In this document: piece after piece, positions 42,690 through 54,441 of the stretch | How the letters are laid out: every line of letters starts with the position of its first letter | Position numbering within the stretch: position 1 is the stretch's first letter | DNA from: Manihot esculenta | Taxonomy: Eukaryota; Streptophyta; Magnoliopsida; Malpighiales; Euphorbiaceae | Assembly (NCBI RefSeq): GCF_001659605.2 | Contig: NC_035176.2 | Span: 26,406,716 to 26,470,715 of the forward strand | Direction: 5' to 3' | Length of the DNA stretch: 64,000 nucleotides | Translations under genes and position numbers: made by a program | Notes under the pieces: model-generated | The model's database searches: none | Told to the model about the DNA's origin: nothing | Seen by the model: only the letters and a program-made list of their open reading frames with translations

Positions 42690-45310
42690 GGAGCAGAACT
42701 GACTAGGTCGTTTATAGGATTATTATTTATAAAATTGCCCTCTACAGTCCAGAGGGCAAAGGAGGAGGGTTCTTGGGCAAGGGATTGTCGTCTTCTCTGT
42801 AGCAGACCTCCTCACCATCAGAATCAAATTCGAGGGCTCACAGGTCAGCCATCGAAGTGGAGGTGGCATCCCGAGCTGCTTTAAGGCACTGGTTAAAGCC
42901 TAAAGTGAACATGCAAAAGGCCTCTTTGTATATCTTCTCCTTTAGCTCTGTCGAGGCCTTATATTCCTCCAATCATACTTCACAGACCTACTGGATTTTC
43001 TCCTTTAATTCTGCAGAGTCTTTGTACTCTTGCAATTGCTCCTCACAGGCCTGCTGGACCCTGTCCCTATAGTCTGGGCATCCCTCAGGAATGAAGTACA
43101 CCTCTCTTTTAGGGCAAATACCTTTTGGTGGAGTTGTTGTTACTGAAGTCGAGACTCCTCCACCGCCGAAGTCATGCCCCTTAGGTCTTTGATGTATGTA
43201 TTAAGCTCCTGTTGGAGGACAACAGCATGAGTCAAGGCCTTATCGCGTTGGGTCCCAACCTCATCGTGCTGGTGGCAAGTCTCCTCCATAGCAAACAGCT
43301 GCACAAGGGCTTCATCCCGCTGAGACTCCACTGCAGAAGCCCGTTGGGAAGCTCTGGTGACCTTCTCCTTCATCTCCCCCAGCTACTTGTTGAGGTCCTT
43401 GATTTTCCCTCAGAACTCGATGATGTGCCCATGAGCCTCACCGGTGGCAACTAGATTCTCCTCTCGGTGCACCTCAGCAATGCGTTGATCCATTGAGCTA
43501 TGCAGAGACTAGTCTCAGGCATCAATTTCCATGAACACACCTAACGCCTGCCATGGAAAAGCAAAAAATAAAGTTAAAAAAGCCAGAAAGAGCAAAAAAG
43601 TAAAAAAAGCCAGAAGATCATAAATACCCCCGAGGAGGACAGACAACTCACTATGAGAAGCATCTTTCTCAAACTGTCCCCAAGATTTTCTCGAGACCGC
43701 GAACTAAAGATTTCCCGTTGTTTGGTAAAGCATGTCAAATGGCTGACGAGGGCTAGAAAGCAGGGATCAGAGGCATCTGAGACCCCCTCAAACATCTTCT
43801 CACGCAGCATCTCGGCCACAAAAGCTGGAGTAGACTTAGCAGTCACCTCGGCGGCGGTCAATAGCTCATTGTCCGGGGCAGATGACAGGTGCTCTACTGC
43901 CTTTTTTCCCTTATCAACGGGAAAAGAAGGGGGTGCCTTTGCAAGTTTTGAGGTCTGGGTGTGCTTAGCAGCCCTACCCTCGATCGCAGGTTCTGAAGTA
44001 CAAGCACGCTTGGCAGCCTCGGCTCTAATCACGACAGCTCCCACAGCCTAGATAGGTGAAACGCCCAAAGGAGCAGTCTCAGTGCCCTCTTCTGAGCTAC
44101 TCTTTGGGATCATTAGGAGTTTCCTTAGGAGCAGGAGGAGTCTTAGCAGGAGCCGATACTTTAACAGGGACAAATGTCCTAGATGTTGAGAAGCAAGAGC
44201 CCCCTGTCATAGGCAAGAAAATCAGGGAAGGCGCAAGAGCAGGGGCAGAGCGGCAAGCTGAGGATGCGAGGTCGACGGCCTAAAAAACTTTTCGGGTCAT
44301 ATCGGCTACAATCTTGTTGGCCTTAAAAGCAGTCAAAGTCGCCTTCATGCTCTCCCGAGACAAGATGAAATTCTTGGGAAGCTTGATGGCACCCATTAAC
44401 ATAGCAGAAGCTGAAAAGAAAATACCAAACCAGTTAAAGCTCAAAACAATGAAAGACAAACATAAAAAGATAGAAAATAAAAAAAGAAGACCAGTTTCTC
44501 GACAGTCCTACAGGTTAGACATAAACATGTACTTCTCAACGTCGTATTTCTTCTTTACAGAGATCAGTAGAAGAAGAAAAATTTGGTCCACTAGGCTTAA
44601 CCTAGGGAAGTTGTTATAGCCCTGAGGGACCTCTCCCCAGGAGAGGTTGATATTCTAGTTGATATCTGAGCTCTCTTTTAGCTCAACAACAATTAAATTT
44701 TCTGCCCAGCCTTTTATCGAATCCTTATACCCAGCAAAAATAAACAGCCTATCTTGGAGACCAAAGTAATAGAATCCATAGATAGACCTAATGAGATGGA
44801 AGAAAGTGCAGGACAACTCAATCGAAAGGGGAAAATCTCAACACAGACAAACGGACTCGAAACAGCATATGAATAAGATAGAATTGGGGGACAGCATCCG
44901 AAGAGTCACCCTAAAGTGATGGAATACCTCAATAAATAAAGGTGTAAAAGGAAAAGTCAGCCTGAAATCGCGTTGTTTGATGAAAAAGACCAAGTTGCGC
45001 CCTTATTGGGCGTCTATCAGGCCCTCTGGCGGTGGTAAGGAAAAACAATCCGCTCATTAGGTAAAGGAGCCCTAATTCTATAGATGGTAGTGTTAGAGTA
45101 GTCGCTGAAAAAGTAATGAGAAAAGGAGGAAGGGGTGATGAAGGACACCAGGTCCACTATATCAGGAATCCTACAAAAGCCATGAGAAGAGTAGGACGTA
45201 CCTCGGATTGGAAATGCAAGAATTATAGGGAAAAGAAAGGGCAAGAGAGTAGAAGCAGCACAAGAGGCAGAGCATCAAGTAAAATCAAGAGCGTAAGTTT
45301 GAAATGAGTA
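42690..45310 (-). pseudogene. Element T: antisense accessory gene (gypsy-type 'Transposase_28'-like), decayed
   Basis: Opposite to T's pol, and matching the + strand gene at 55585-58645 exon by exon. First exon about 45240-44510: IRAPLPNERIVFP, then SLVDQIF, then KKKYDVEKYMF. Second exon about 44400-43660: IKLPKNFILSRE, then EMLREKMFEG.SDASDPCFLALVSHLT, ending KMLLI. After an intron of about 90 bases (GTGAGT...GGCAG), the third exon starts ALGVFMEIDA (about 43552) and becomes a coiled-coil-like, Glu/Gln-rich region (43373-43140). Stops occur in all three exons. I recall the first-exon family as the plant 'putative gypsy type transposon' domain (PF04195). Function is unknown. Confidence 0.75.
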
Positions 45311-45432
45311 AAGGTGAAGAGGAGACGTTTTGATGAGAACTCTCCTAGAGCTGTGCAGTAATAATTTGAGCTTCAGGATTTACCTTTTATTAATTATGAA
45401 ATAATTAATGAGCAGGTAAAAGGGGCACTTAA

Positions 45433-45882
45433 TGATAATCGGACCCTGAACACCCCGGCCCACGTTGAGCCCATGCTTGAAAGGGTAGGTCTTAACTCTA
45501 TTAAGATCCAATACATAGGTCTACTTCACATACAAGTTCAGGACTTACTTTGGCGAACCAGACCAAAGTCGAGCCTACATATGGGAGGTCTTACTCGATT
45601 AACTCGTTAGATGAGACAACAGACCCCGTAAGATTCGGAATCGTATCCACATGATGTCGGATGAAATTAAATAGCCATCTGACGATGAAAAAGAACGTAT
45701 TACGTCCGTACGTACGGCCAAGCGTGACTATAACAGGAGGGTTCAAACGCAGAACGGCGGTTACACATCACTAGAGGACGAAAGGAAAAAGGAATAAAGA
45801 AAACAGGAGAGGACAAACCAAACCAAACTTACCAAAACACATCTTGAACCTATCCTTTACTGGATCTCAGGATATCAATACA
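45433..45882 (+). repeat. Element T: probable 3' LTR (about 450 bp)
   Basis: It is preceded by the purine-rich GGTAAAAGGGGCACTTAA, starts TGATAATCGG, and ends GGATCTCAGGATATCA plus ATACA. The same end motif (GGATCTCA...) occurs in - orientation at 52838 for the second Tat element. The boundaries are inferred from that comparison because the 5' LTR of T is outside the window. Confidence 0.6.
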
Positions 45883-46227
45883 CTTAGAGCAACTTTAAAT
45901 TATAATTTAACCGGTAAAAAAAAATAGTATAATACAATATTTTTATATAATCGTTTCAATTTTTTATTTCAAACTGAGATTTAAAAAAAAAAAGTAGGAA
46001 ACTAATTATTTAGAAGCATGCAGATTAGTTTTGGAACATGGATGAAATGCTTGAGGCTTTTAATCTGGAGAAAGCTGCAGGCAGCTTGTCCCTATGACCG
46101 ATCAAATATATATGGTTCTTGTTTGGTCTTGATACCTTTCTTATTCCGCCAAAACCCACTTTGAAGCATTTGCTTTGCATTAATCTTTATTTATTTGCAG
46201 AACGCATTTACAATGACAAAAATTCAC
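45883..46227. other. Intergenic, no gene seen
   Basis: This is unannotated host DNA between the Tat element and the CACTA element. It includes a short A-rich stretch (45916-45990). I see no coding or structural feature. Confidence 0.5.
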
Positions 46228-46230
46228 TAG

Positions 46231-47906
46231 CACTACAAAAAAGTTGTGATTTACCAACGGATTTTACTAACGGATGAAAATCCGTCAGTAATTTTAACGG
46301 ATTTACTAACGGATTTAAAAATCCGTTAGTAAATCTTAATATAAAAAATTTTATGTAAAAATTTACCAACGGATTTAAAATCCGTTGGTAAATCGTTAGT
46401 AATACTAACGGATTACTAACCGATGAATATCCATTAGTAATTTCAACGGATTTACTAATGGATTTTCAAGTAAATTTTAATATAAAAAATTTTATGTAAA
46501 AATTTACCAACGGATTTAAAATCCTTTGGTAAACCGTTAGTAATACTAACGGATTAATAACGGATAAATATCTGTTAGTAATACTAACGGATTTACTAAC
46601 AGATTTGAAAATCCGTTAGTAATTTTTGGAGGAAAAAAGCCCGCTCTTTTTTTTTTCAGAATTTACTAACGGATTTGAATCCGTTAGTAAATACTAACGG
46701 ATTTACTAACGAATTTGAAAATCCGTTAGTAATTTTTGGAGGGAAAAAGCCCGCTTTTTTTTTCAGAATTTACTAACGGATTTGAATCCTTTAGTAAATC
46801 CGTTAGTGATCTACTTTTATAAATATAATACAAACTTTTCTCCTTTTATCATTCATTCATTTTATCATTTTTACTTCTTCCATTTTCTTTCCCTTTCCCC
46901 CATTTTCTTTCTTTTTCTATTACTTTCTTTCATTTCACATTCTTATCTCATTTTTTTTTCTATTATTTTCCTTTCATCTCTTATCTTATCCTTTTTTATC
47001 TCATTCTCTTCCCTCTTCAATTATTTTCTTTATTTTCCTCCATAATTTTCCTTTCACTTTCTCTATTTTCTTTCCATTATTTTCTTCCTTTTCTTCTCTT
47101 ATTCTTAATTTTCTCTATAATTATCATTCATATTATTTCCTCTCATATTATTTTCTTCTATCATTTTCTTTTTATCTATACTTTTTCTATTATTTTCTTC
47201 TCTAATCATTTCCTCTTTTTTTCTCATTTTTCTATCATCTTTTTACTCTACTCTCATTCTTCCTTCTTTTTCATAATTTTTATTTTTCTATCATTTTCTT
47301 CTTTTCTCTTTTTTCTTTTTTTTTTATCATTTTCTTCTTTTCTCTTTTTTCTTTCTTTTTTTTATCATTTTCTCTCATCTACTTTTCTCTTATTTCTACT
47401 TTCTATATATTTCTAATAAATATTGGACATAAATTACAAACTTAGTAACAATAATAATATAATTTTAAATCTTATTGAATTAATAAAAAATAATATTAAT
47501 AATGAAATTTATTATTTAATTGAAATAATAAATAAAAAATAATATTAATAATAAAATTTATTATTTAATTGAAATAATAATTATTTTAAAAGTATTTAAA
47601 TTTTCAATAGATTTACTAACGGATTTATCAACGGATTTAAAATCGGTTAATAAATTATTTTTCTCTCAATTTACTAACGGATTTAAAATCCGTTAGTAAA
47701 TCCGTTAGTATTACTAACGGAAATTCCGTTAGTAAATCCGTTAGTAATACTAACGGACTTCAAAGCCGTTGGTAAAAATTTACCAACGAGCTTTTTAACA
47801 ACGGATCGTAATCCGTTAGTAATCCGTTGGTAATTCGTTTACCAACGGATTTTTACAGGATTACCAACGGAAAAATCCGTTGGTAATCCTGAAAATTTTT
47901 GTAGTG
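46231..47906 (+). mobile_element. Non-autonomous CACTA (En/Spm-type) DNA transposon
   Basis: The termini are CACTACAAAAAA at 46231 and TTTTTGTAGTG at 47906, with TAG duplicated at 46228-46230 and 47907-47909. The 3-bp duplication and CACTA ends define this superfamily. The subterminal regions (46250-46810 and 47605-47895) are packed with the motif ACTAACGGATTT / AAATCCGTTAGTAA in both orientations, typical of transposase-binding repeats. There is no transposase frame. The centre (about 46830-47410) is a pyrimidine-rich tract, followed by AT-rich sequence with a direct repeat of AATAATATTAATAATRAAAT type (about 47485-47580). It would need a transposase supplied in trans. Confidence 0.93.
46835..47410 (+). 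repeat. Pyrimidine-rich core of the CACTA element
   Basis: Almost 600 bases are dominated by TTTCTTT, TTTTCTTCC and TATCATTTTC motifs on the + strand. It is low complexity. The one open frame in it (Phe/Ser/Leu-rich) is a composition artefact. Confidence 0.85.
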
Positions 47907-47909
47907 TAG

Positions 47910-48555
47910 AACATGCAACAACACATATCATATATAAAATATTCTCCTAAATAAAATGATAATTATGCCTTTATCCAAAGAATGCACTCACTTCTTTTCT
48001 TATAAATATAGCCAACTTAAGGAACTTGCAAAAAGTGAAATAATATATGGAAACTTTCTTGTCTCTTAATCATGGGTTTTGAATTTGTAAGCTGGGAATG
48101 AAATATATTTAAATTTTGAGAGAAAGTATTTTATTTCTTTTAATAGGCATATCCGACTTAAATTTAAATTAATCAAACTAGTAAATTTCAAATAATGAAT
48201 AACATGTTTGGACAAATCTATATATATATATGGCGTCTACTCTTTCTCTAATTTAAATGTCGGAACGAGGGGTTTTATACGAAACTAATGTGATTATCTG
48301 AAATTCAACACTTAACAAGTTTTATTTCTTTTTTTGGTTTACCCTTGGATTAGTATTTTAGCTTGAATCCTACGCATACCTACTTGTAGCATACAATTAT
48401 TCAAACGCAAGAGAAATTAGCTTTGAATAAGAGATTGTTAGAAGGATTTTATATCACATTCATTTTCTTCTTGCTGGAAGAACAACCAATACATGAGAAC
48501 TGATGAAGCTATCAATTGGATTGGCGAAAGGAGACAAATCTTTCTAAATAACAAA
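47910..48555. other. Intergenic, 3' flank of the LRX gene
   Basis: This is AT-rich DNA without genes. The bases just below 48556 should hold the 3' untranslated region of the LRX gene. I did not find a canonical AATAAA in the right orientation. Confidence 0.4.
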
Positions 48556-50250
48556 TCAGTAATAAAATTGTGGTGGTGGTGGAGATGCATATGGGGCGCC
48601 AATTATTGGTGGAAATGGCCCATTGTATGCTGGAGCTGGTGGAGGTGGTGGAGATAATAGTGGTCGCGGTGGTGATCGTGGTGGTGATCTGGGTGGAGGC
48701 AGTGATGGTGGTCTTAGCAATGGCGGTGGTGGAGGTGAATGAACCAGTGGAGGTGGATGAATAGGGGGTAAACGAGATGGCGGTGGAGGTGGAGGTAGAG
48801 GTAGTGGAGGGGGAGAATGACGTCTTGGTGGAGGAGGCGAAAAAACCGGTGGTGGAGGAGAGGAATGTCGAGGTGGAGGAGGCGAAAAAACCGGTGGTGG
48901 AGGAGAGGAATGTCGTGGTGGAGGAGGTGAATGAACTGGTGGAGGTGGAAGTGGAGGGGAAGGCAGTGGTAGAGGAGGCGAATACACTGGTGGTGGAGGA
49001 GAGGAAGGTTTAGGAAGGGGAGGCGAATGCACTGGCGGAGCAAGTGGTGGCGACCCAGGCGGAGAAATGTCAAACTTGTGACATTTGAAAGCTTTACAAT
49101 CAACTGTTGGTCTGGACAAGAACCCTTCACATTGCAAATGAGATCTCTGCTTTGGCCGATCCCTTAAGCAATTCCTGTTATCGTCAATATCATCCAACCT
49201 CAAGCACACCCGCGGCTCACCGGTAATGAAGTTATAGCCAAAATGAAAACTTTCCAAACTGGGAAGCTTGCAAAAGCTCTTGGGAATACTCCCTGTGATC
49301 ATATTATGAGACACAGCAAATCGAACCAAGCTCTTCATTTCTCCAATTTCATCAGGCAATTCTCCCATCAGCTTGTTGTAACTTGCATCAAAAACCGTCA
49401 AATTATGGAGCAACCCTATCTCCTTAGGCAGACATGAACGTAGCCCACTGTTCAGCAAGATCAGCTCGTGCAAAGTTTTCGACATGTTTCCGATACTTGC
49501 AGGAAGACAACCATGGAACTTGTTGTTTGCAAGAACGATAACCGAAACCGGTGAGTTACCGAAATTGTCAGGCAACTCGAAACCAAATCTGTTATCGTTT
49601 ATAAATATTGCATCCAGATTCTTTTCAAATAGCTCCCTCGGAACATTACCTTCAAACTCATTGAATCGAAGATCAAGGTACTTGAGATCAGGCAAATCAA
49701 GAACTACATAAGGAAACGGGCCTGAAAAACGATTGTTGCTTACATCGAGCTCGTACAGAAGCTTAAGTTTCTTCATAGCTTTTGGGATTCTACCACAGAA
49801 TCTGTTGGAGTTAACATGAAAAATTGCCACATCTGTAAGGAGTCCAATCTCTTCAACCAAGTGGCCAGCAATGTCGGCATGATTCAGATCAATCCCAGAA
49901 ACAGTTTGAAGAGATGGATTGTCGGGAGCAGACCAGCAGAAGACTCCAGTGTAATTGCAAACATCGGATCCAACCCAGTTGGAAGTTAAATTCATGGGAT
50001 CAGAGACTATAGATTCCTTCCATGCTTGGAGAGCAACATAAGCATTTTTGAGTCTTGGGTTTTGAAATGTAAGAGAAGGTAAGTTGGCAGCATGATCCTC
50101 CATTGAAAGAAACTTCTCTCTATAACCCAAAGCCTTTCTTTGAACATTTGCTGGTGGCAACGAGTCTGTAAGAGCTGCATTGCTAAAAACAAAGAAGCAA
50201 ATGAGAGTAAAAGGAGTAAAGAAGGAAAAAGTTTGATTCTTTTTCTTCAT
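48556..50250 (-). CDS. Leucine-rich repeat extensin-like (LRX/PEX-type) protein, 564 aa
   Basis: This secreted cell-wall protein is thought to link the wall with growth signalling; LRX proteins are known to bind RALF peptides. Residues 1 to about 26 form a signal peptide (FTPFTLICFFVF core). Residues 62-112 are the LRR N-terminal cap (NPRLKNAYVALQAWK, NWVGSDVC, GVFCW). About ten LRRs lie at 115-345, with the family signature DLNHADIAGHL, LTDVAIFHVNSNRFCG and NSPVSVIVLANNKF. A Cys-rich hinge (C349, C361, C374, C385, C390) leads to an extensin domain (396-564) with many SPPPP blocks and C-terminal QFYY, sites for Pro hydroxylation, arabinosylation and Tyr cross-linking. The gene is intronless, as is usual for the family. 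The start is the first ATG before the signal peptide. Vegetative LRX versus pollen PEX cannot be decided from the sequence. The frame is intact and it is the only clear host gene here. Confidence 0.95.
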   Translation of the reverse strand: MKKKNQTFSFFTPFTLICFFVFSNAALTDSLPPANVQRKALGYREKFLSMEDHAANLPSLTFQNPRLKNAYVALQAWKESIVSDPMNLTSNWVGSDVCNYTGVFCWSAPDNPSLQTVSGIDLNHADIAGHLVEEIGLLTDVAIFHVNSNRFCGRIPKAMKKLKLLYELDVSNNRFSGPFPYVVLDLPDLKYLDLRFNEFEGNVPRELFEKNLDAIFINDNRFGFELPDNFGNSPVSVIVLANNKFHGCLPASIGNMSKTLHELILLNSGLRSCLPKEIGLLHNLTVFDASYNKLMGELPDEIGEMKSLVRFAVSHNMITGSIPKSFCKLPSLESFHFGYNFITGEPRVCLRLDDIDDNRNCLRDRPKQRSHLQCEGFLSRPTVDCKAFKCHKFDISPPGSPPLAPPVHSPPLPKPSSPPPPVYSPPLPLPSPPLPPPPVHSPPPPRHSSPPPPVFSPPPPRHSSPPPPVFSPPPPRRHSPPPLPLPPPPPPSRLPPIHPPPLVHSPPPPPLLRPPSLPPPRSPPRSPPRPLLSPPPPPAPAYNGPFPPIIGAPYASPPPPQFYY

Positions 50251-51840
50251 CGGATGCTAATTAACATCTAAACAAATGCAAAGAATGAGATTTCGTGGGA
50301 ATGGTTACTGAGATGGCAAGTTTCAAGAGGAGTGTAATAAAATGGTAGCTAGTGTTACTGCTAAGAATTAACACCGTGCTTCTCTTTGCTTTGTGGCTGT
50401 GAGTGAAATTCTATGAGATCTGAAGTTCCAACTGTTTCGAGAAGTACTATACATGAATATGCTGGATATTTTCTTAAATTAGGGTTTATGACCGAGATTT
50501 TCTTGAAAATTCGTCTAAGTTTCTCAAAATTAGTAATAGTTATACTAAAAATAAGACAACATTATTTTAGTGTAATGACGCAAAATAATAGTAATAGTTT
50601 TATAAAATATTTAATGTTTGACTTGTTCGGACACCCAGACATGGAGAGATGATGATATGCTATTTTATTGTTATTGTAAAAAAATTTTAAATATTTAAAA
50701 TTTTATACAGTAAAATTAAATATTTTCAATTTATTATAATTATTTTAAAAAATTAAATTGAATTTAAAAAATTAATATCAAATTTAATATAATTTTTAAA
50801 ATTCTATTTTATTAATAAAATAGAATTTTAAAAATATATGCAATAATGTCGTTTTTTATTAATTTTATTATTTATTTTTTTATTTCTACTTTTATATAAT
50901 ATTATAAATTATTAATAAAAATTTAAAATTTAAAAAATCTTTAGTATTTAAAATCTATAATATTTTATTTTATTTAAAATATTATTAACAAAAAATAAAG
51001 TTTTTCAAATATAAAAAATATAAGCATAATTTATAATACTGAATATAAACATTTAATGAAGTATTTTAATATATACTCTTTACACATTTTAAGAAATATA
51101 ATTTTTTATTTATTTTTTAATTATTTCTTTTTTAAAGACATTAAATTTTATTAAAGATATTTTAAAAGATTTCTTGAAAATAAAATAAAAATTAAATAAA
51201 GTTATAATAATTTATTTATATATTACTATAGTTTAAAAAAATAAAAAATAATTTTAAAATAAAAAAAAATAAAGATGAATAAAATTTATGGACGAATAGG
51301 GTATTATTTATATATGATATTTTATATAATATGAATTTATTTATAATAAATATTTTATAATACATTTAACATTACATATAATAGATAAAAGATATATTTA
51401 ATTTCAATATAAAATTTAAATTAAAAAATTATATATTTTATTAATAATATAAAATTTTATGTATTATATTATAATTTATTATTAACTTAATTTAGTTCAT
51501 TAATTATAATCGTATAAATTGAAAAATTTTAATTTTATTAATCAAAATTTTTTTTTGAAGTCTTTATTAATCAAAATTTAAAGTGTTGAATATAAATATA
51601 AATTATTATAAATGTTTAAATTTTTTATTTAATATCTCATTATTTTATTATACGGTGGTACAGTGTCTCGACACTGTCCGTTGTGGTGTTGCTAGCGGCT
51701 CCTGATTCCAGCGACACTTGATATCAGGCGCAAATAAGAAAAGGGAGAAGGAGATTAAGGAAGGGTGGCTGAAGAAGGAATGAAGGAATGAAGGAAGATG
51801 AAAATGTTTTTTTTTTGTCTGAGAATAAAAACACTACGAC
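50251..51840. other. AT-rich intergenic DNA, LRX promoter side
   Basis: Bases 50251 to about 50480 are the probable 5' region of the LRX gene, but no convincing TATA box is seen. Bases 50650-51650 are very AT-rich with many TTTAAAA and TATAAT runs and no coding sequence. From about 51655 the composition returns to normal. Confidence 0.45.
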
Positions 51841-52225
51841 ATAGAATCTTTGATAAAAAACAACTGTTGAGCAGGATTCTGGCCGAAGCACTTGCTGTTG
51901 AGAGTCTTTGATGCTAAAAAGTGGGCCACCTAATTCTGGGAACGAGGAATCCATGCAAAGGTGACGGACTGTAAATCTTCAGAGAAGCGTTTGATGTCAA
52001 ACACTAAACCACGAATCTGGACTGGAAAAGGCTCATTAAACAGAGTATTAATGAGTTCCTTGCAGTCACCTTCTATCATAATATTGGATAATCTGTAGTT
52101 ATGAGCTAAAACAACAGTTTCTCGACAAGCTAAAGCCTCCAAATATAAAGGATCATCAGCATGGGGAACAGATTTGCATCTCCAATCAACCACGGCAACT
52201 CTATGATCTCGTAGGACCACAGCAG
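51830..52225 (-). pseudogene. RNase H-like (RVT_3-type) domain fragment
   Basis: Reading leftwards: VVLRDHRVAVVDW, then EALACRETVVLAHNY, IEGDCKELINTLFN, VTFAWIPRSQN, stop (51930-51932), then in the same frame VAHFLASKTLNS. The order Glu-Ala-(x)-Ala, I-E-G-D-C/S and W-I-P-R is that of the plant RNase H-like domain found at the end of LINE pols and in small host proteins. The N-terminal Asp segment is missing, and a stop splits the conserved ...N-x-V-A-H-x-L-A tail. It is therefore a remnant, probably of a non-LTR retrotransposon. Confidence 0.75.
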
Positions 52226-52837
52226 ACCGAAGTTGATTATAATATAGTTATCTCATTCTAACCGTTTATATTTTCACTAAAAAATCTATGAGATATAATC
52301 GTTTATCTATTTAAAATAATTTTTTTTTATCAAATTTTTTTTATTTAATAAAATTTTAATATAACCAGTAATTTTGCTTTAAAAAAAATAATCGGATAGG
52401 AAAAGGTTCTAAGTTCGAAAAAAATTTAAAAAATTACTTTTAATTGAATTTAATAAAAAAAATTAAAAATTATAAAAATTAAAACTAAATCAAAATAGTA
52501 TATAAATTAAATTAAATTACTGAATTAAATCTTCGATATCAAAGTGATGAATTTTTATCTTTTTGGTCACACAAGTTCAAACTCCAAAGCAAATTTTATC
52601 TTCCAAAATTTGTTTTTGAAATTAAATTTTCCCATAAATTTTTATTTTTTATGTATACTTATGGTCTTTCAACGGTTCAATAGTCTCTTTCTTTCTTATT
52701 TATACATTAAAAAGTTTACCTATATGGAATTATAGCATTACAAATATATATAATAAAATATAAAATATTTTTTATATTTAAATTAAGGGGCTATTTTATT
52801 AATAAAACAATATTTCATGAGCTCATATATTTCATAG
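52226..52837. other. AT-rich intergenic DNA
   Basis: I see nothing coding. Runs of A/T predominate (52300-52520, 52740-52800). Confidence 0.5.
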
Positions 52838-53334
52838 TGATGATCTGAGATCCAATAGAATAGGGTTTTACAAGGGTTTTGGTATTGAAAATATAAAACT
52901 TAAACTTTCTGGGGAGGGGGTTCCCCTTTTATCCATTTCGCTATACTTGCTGGTGACGTGTAAAGACCTCTCCATGATTGGGACACGCGTCTCTGACATA
53001 CAGATTCGGGTGTACGAGGGTATCAGCCGCCTGCTCCATGCGTAACGGCCTCTGATTCTCCTCGTGCGTACGCTCGAGCGGATCTGCTAGGTTGTCTGAA
53101 TATGGCTCTGGAAACTGGGCTGGGCCGAGAGTCGGGCCGGACGCTGAACCTGAGAGGAGAGGGCCTGTTGGTCGCGGACTGGGCCGATCCGAATGAAGAA
53201 GCTTGGTTAAGCCCGGCCTTGCAGGTTGAATGAGCCAAGCTTGTTGTGCATGTCAGGTGTGTGGGCCTCTACGTTATGGGCCTTTGGCTGCGGTCAAGCC
53301 CCTGATCTGGGGTGAAGAAATCCAGCGGTCATCA
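52838..53334 (-). repeat. Probable Tat-type 3' LTR (about 497 bp)
   Basis: In - orientation it starts TGATGACCGC at 53334 and ends GATCATCA at 52838 (inverted tips TGATGA/TCATCA). The terminal GGATCTCAGATCATCA resembles the end of T's LTR. Just outside at 53335-53352 is a purine tract in - sense (GAGAAGGTGAAGGGGCAAT). Which pol it belongs to is not certain, because a second LTR-like edge with the same tract lies at 55334. Confidence 0.55.
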
Positions 53335-53699
53335 ATTGCCCCTTCACCTTCTCGGTAGTTATTACTCCTACTGCCGAGGGGGTGAATATCAAGAACCATT
53401 ATGACCGCGCCTGTTTGGGCAGGTGCCTTAATAACATCCTTTCATCTTTCTGTCATTGTGCCGTTTCCGAATCCTATCTGCTCTTTCCCCTTTCTGGCTT
53501 TTCTCCATTCTTCGCGTTCTTTGCTGTCTTTGCTTTTCTGTCATCATTATCTGGACATGTCCTTTCTTTCCTTTTCCATGACTATCTTTTAAAATCCTGA
53601 CGCCATTAGCTTAAAGTCTAGCATAGCTCTGCCCCGTACTAAGGCTTCAGACTCTGGGTATATATCAACGCTAACTTTTCTTCATTCTCAAATCCTCTG

Positions 53700-54441
53700 T
53701 TGGAACAAGAGGTTCTTCCTTTCCATTTCTCCGTCTGCTTCTTTCCTCTAGCAAGATTGTTCTGTTTTATCTGCAAAGGATCCATTTGACGCTTTCTTCA
53801 AACGGAATGAGGTGAGCTTGAGTTTGTATTGCTTTGTTGCCCCAGGGGTTTGTTTCAGTCTTGCTTTTATCATCTTGATGGAGAATTGTTGCTGACTTGT
53901 CTCTGTTTTGAAACTTTTTGCAGTACCTGAGATAAGAATGGGTCAGTTCAAAATTCTTGCAAATTTGATGTTACCTCTAAGGAGTCCGGATGATGCTTTG
54001 GAGATCCTTCTGGTAGGGCGGCCGATGGATGGGGCTATTCGGCAAACTGCTGAGACTGTTTTACCCAGGTCGTCTGGCCGGCCTCCTCCTCTGTTTGTTG
54101 TCCGGGCCTCAAAGAGGTTCTGGGCTGTTGGGGAGTTTGCTCTAACTTTGCCTTCCCTCAAGAGGGAGAAAGAAATTTCTCCGGTGCCCCTGTTATCTTC
54201 TTTTGATATAAATGGAAGTGGCGAGAAAGATCAGCTTATTGCTCCCATCGATGTGAAGTACCAGTATTATGCGAGACTGAGATCTGCTGCGATCAGTCAA
54301 GCTTCTAGCGATGCCTACGAATGTATGCTCTGTGATCTCTTCGGAGCCGTAACTCGAAGACTTATGTTTTTCATGTGTGGTGCACGGTCGGCATATAATA
54401 TCCGAGCTTGTCCGAATGTACCGTGCATCACACTTGGGTAA
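53700..54441 (+). other. Candidate second antisense gene of a Tat element (unknown protein, about 168 aa)
   Basis: An open frame runs from ATG 53938 (MGQFKILANL) to 54441. Upstream, AATGAG|GTGAGC (53811) and TTTTTGCAG (ending at about 53923) could border a 5' leader intron. The position relative to the LTR-like edge at 53334 copies that of the antisense gene at 55400-58645 relative to 55334, and 54640-54720 looks like a 3' flank. I do not recognise the protein. It has no membrane segment or obvious motif, and near its end lies an inverted repeat (TGGTGCACGGT/ACCGTGCATCA, 54380-54430). It could also be host DNA. Confidence 0.35.

Noticed and set aside
46782..47045. Phe/Ser/Leu-rich 87-codon frame in the CACTA element.
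   Set aside because: It is pure composition from the pyrimidine-rich tract.
48570..49130. Val/Glu-rich + strand frames and a His/Leu-rich frame over the LRX extensin domain.
   Set aside because: They are shadows of the SPPPP-coding repeats of the LRX gene in other frames.
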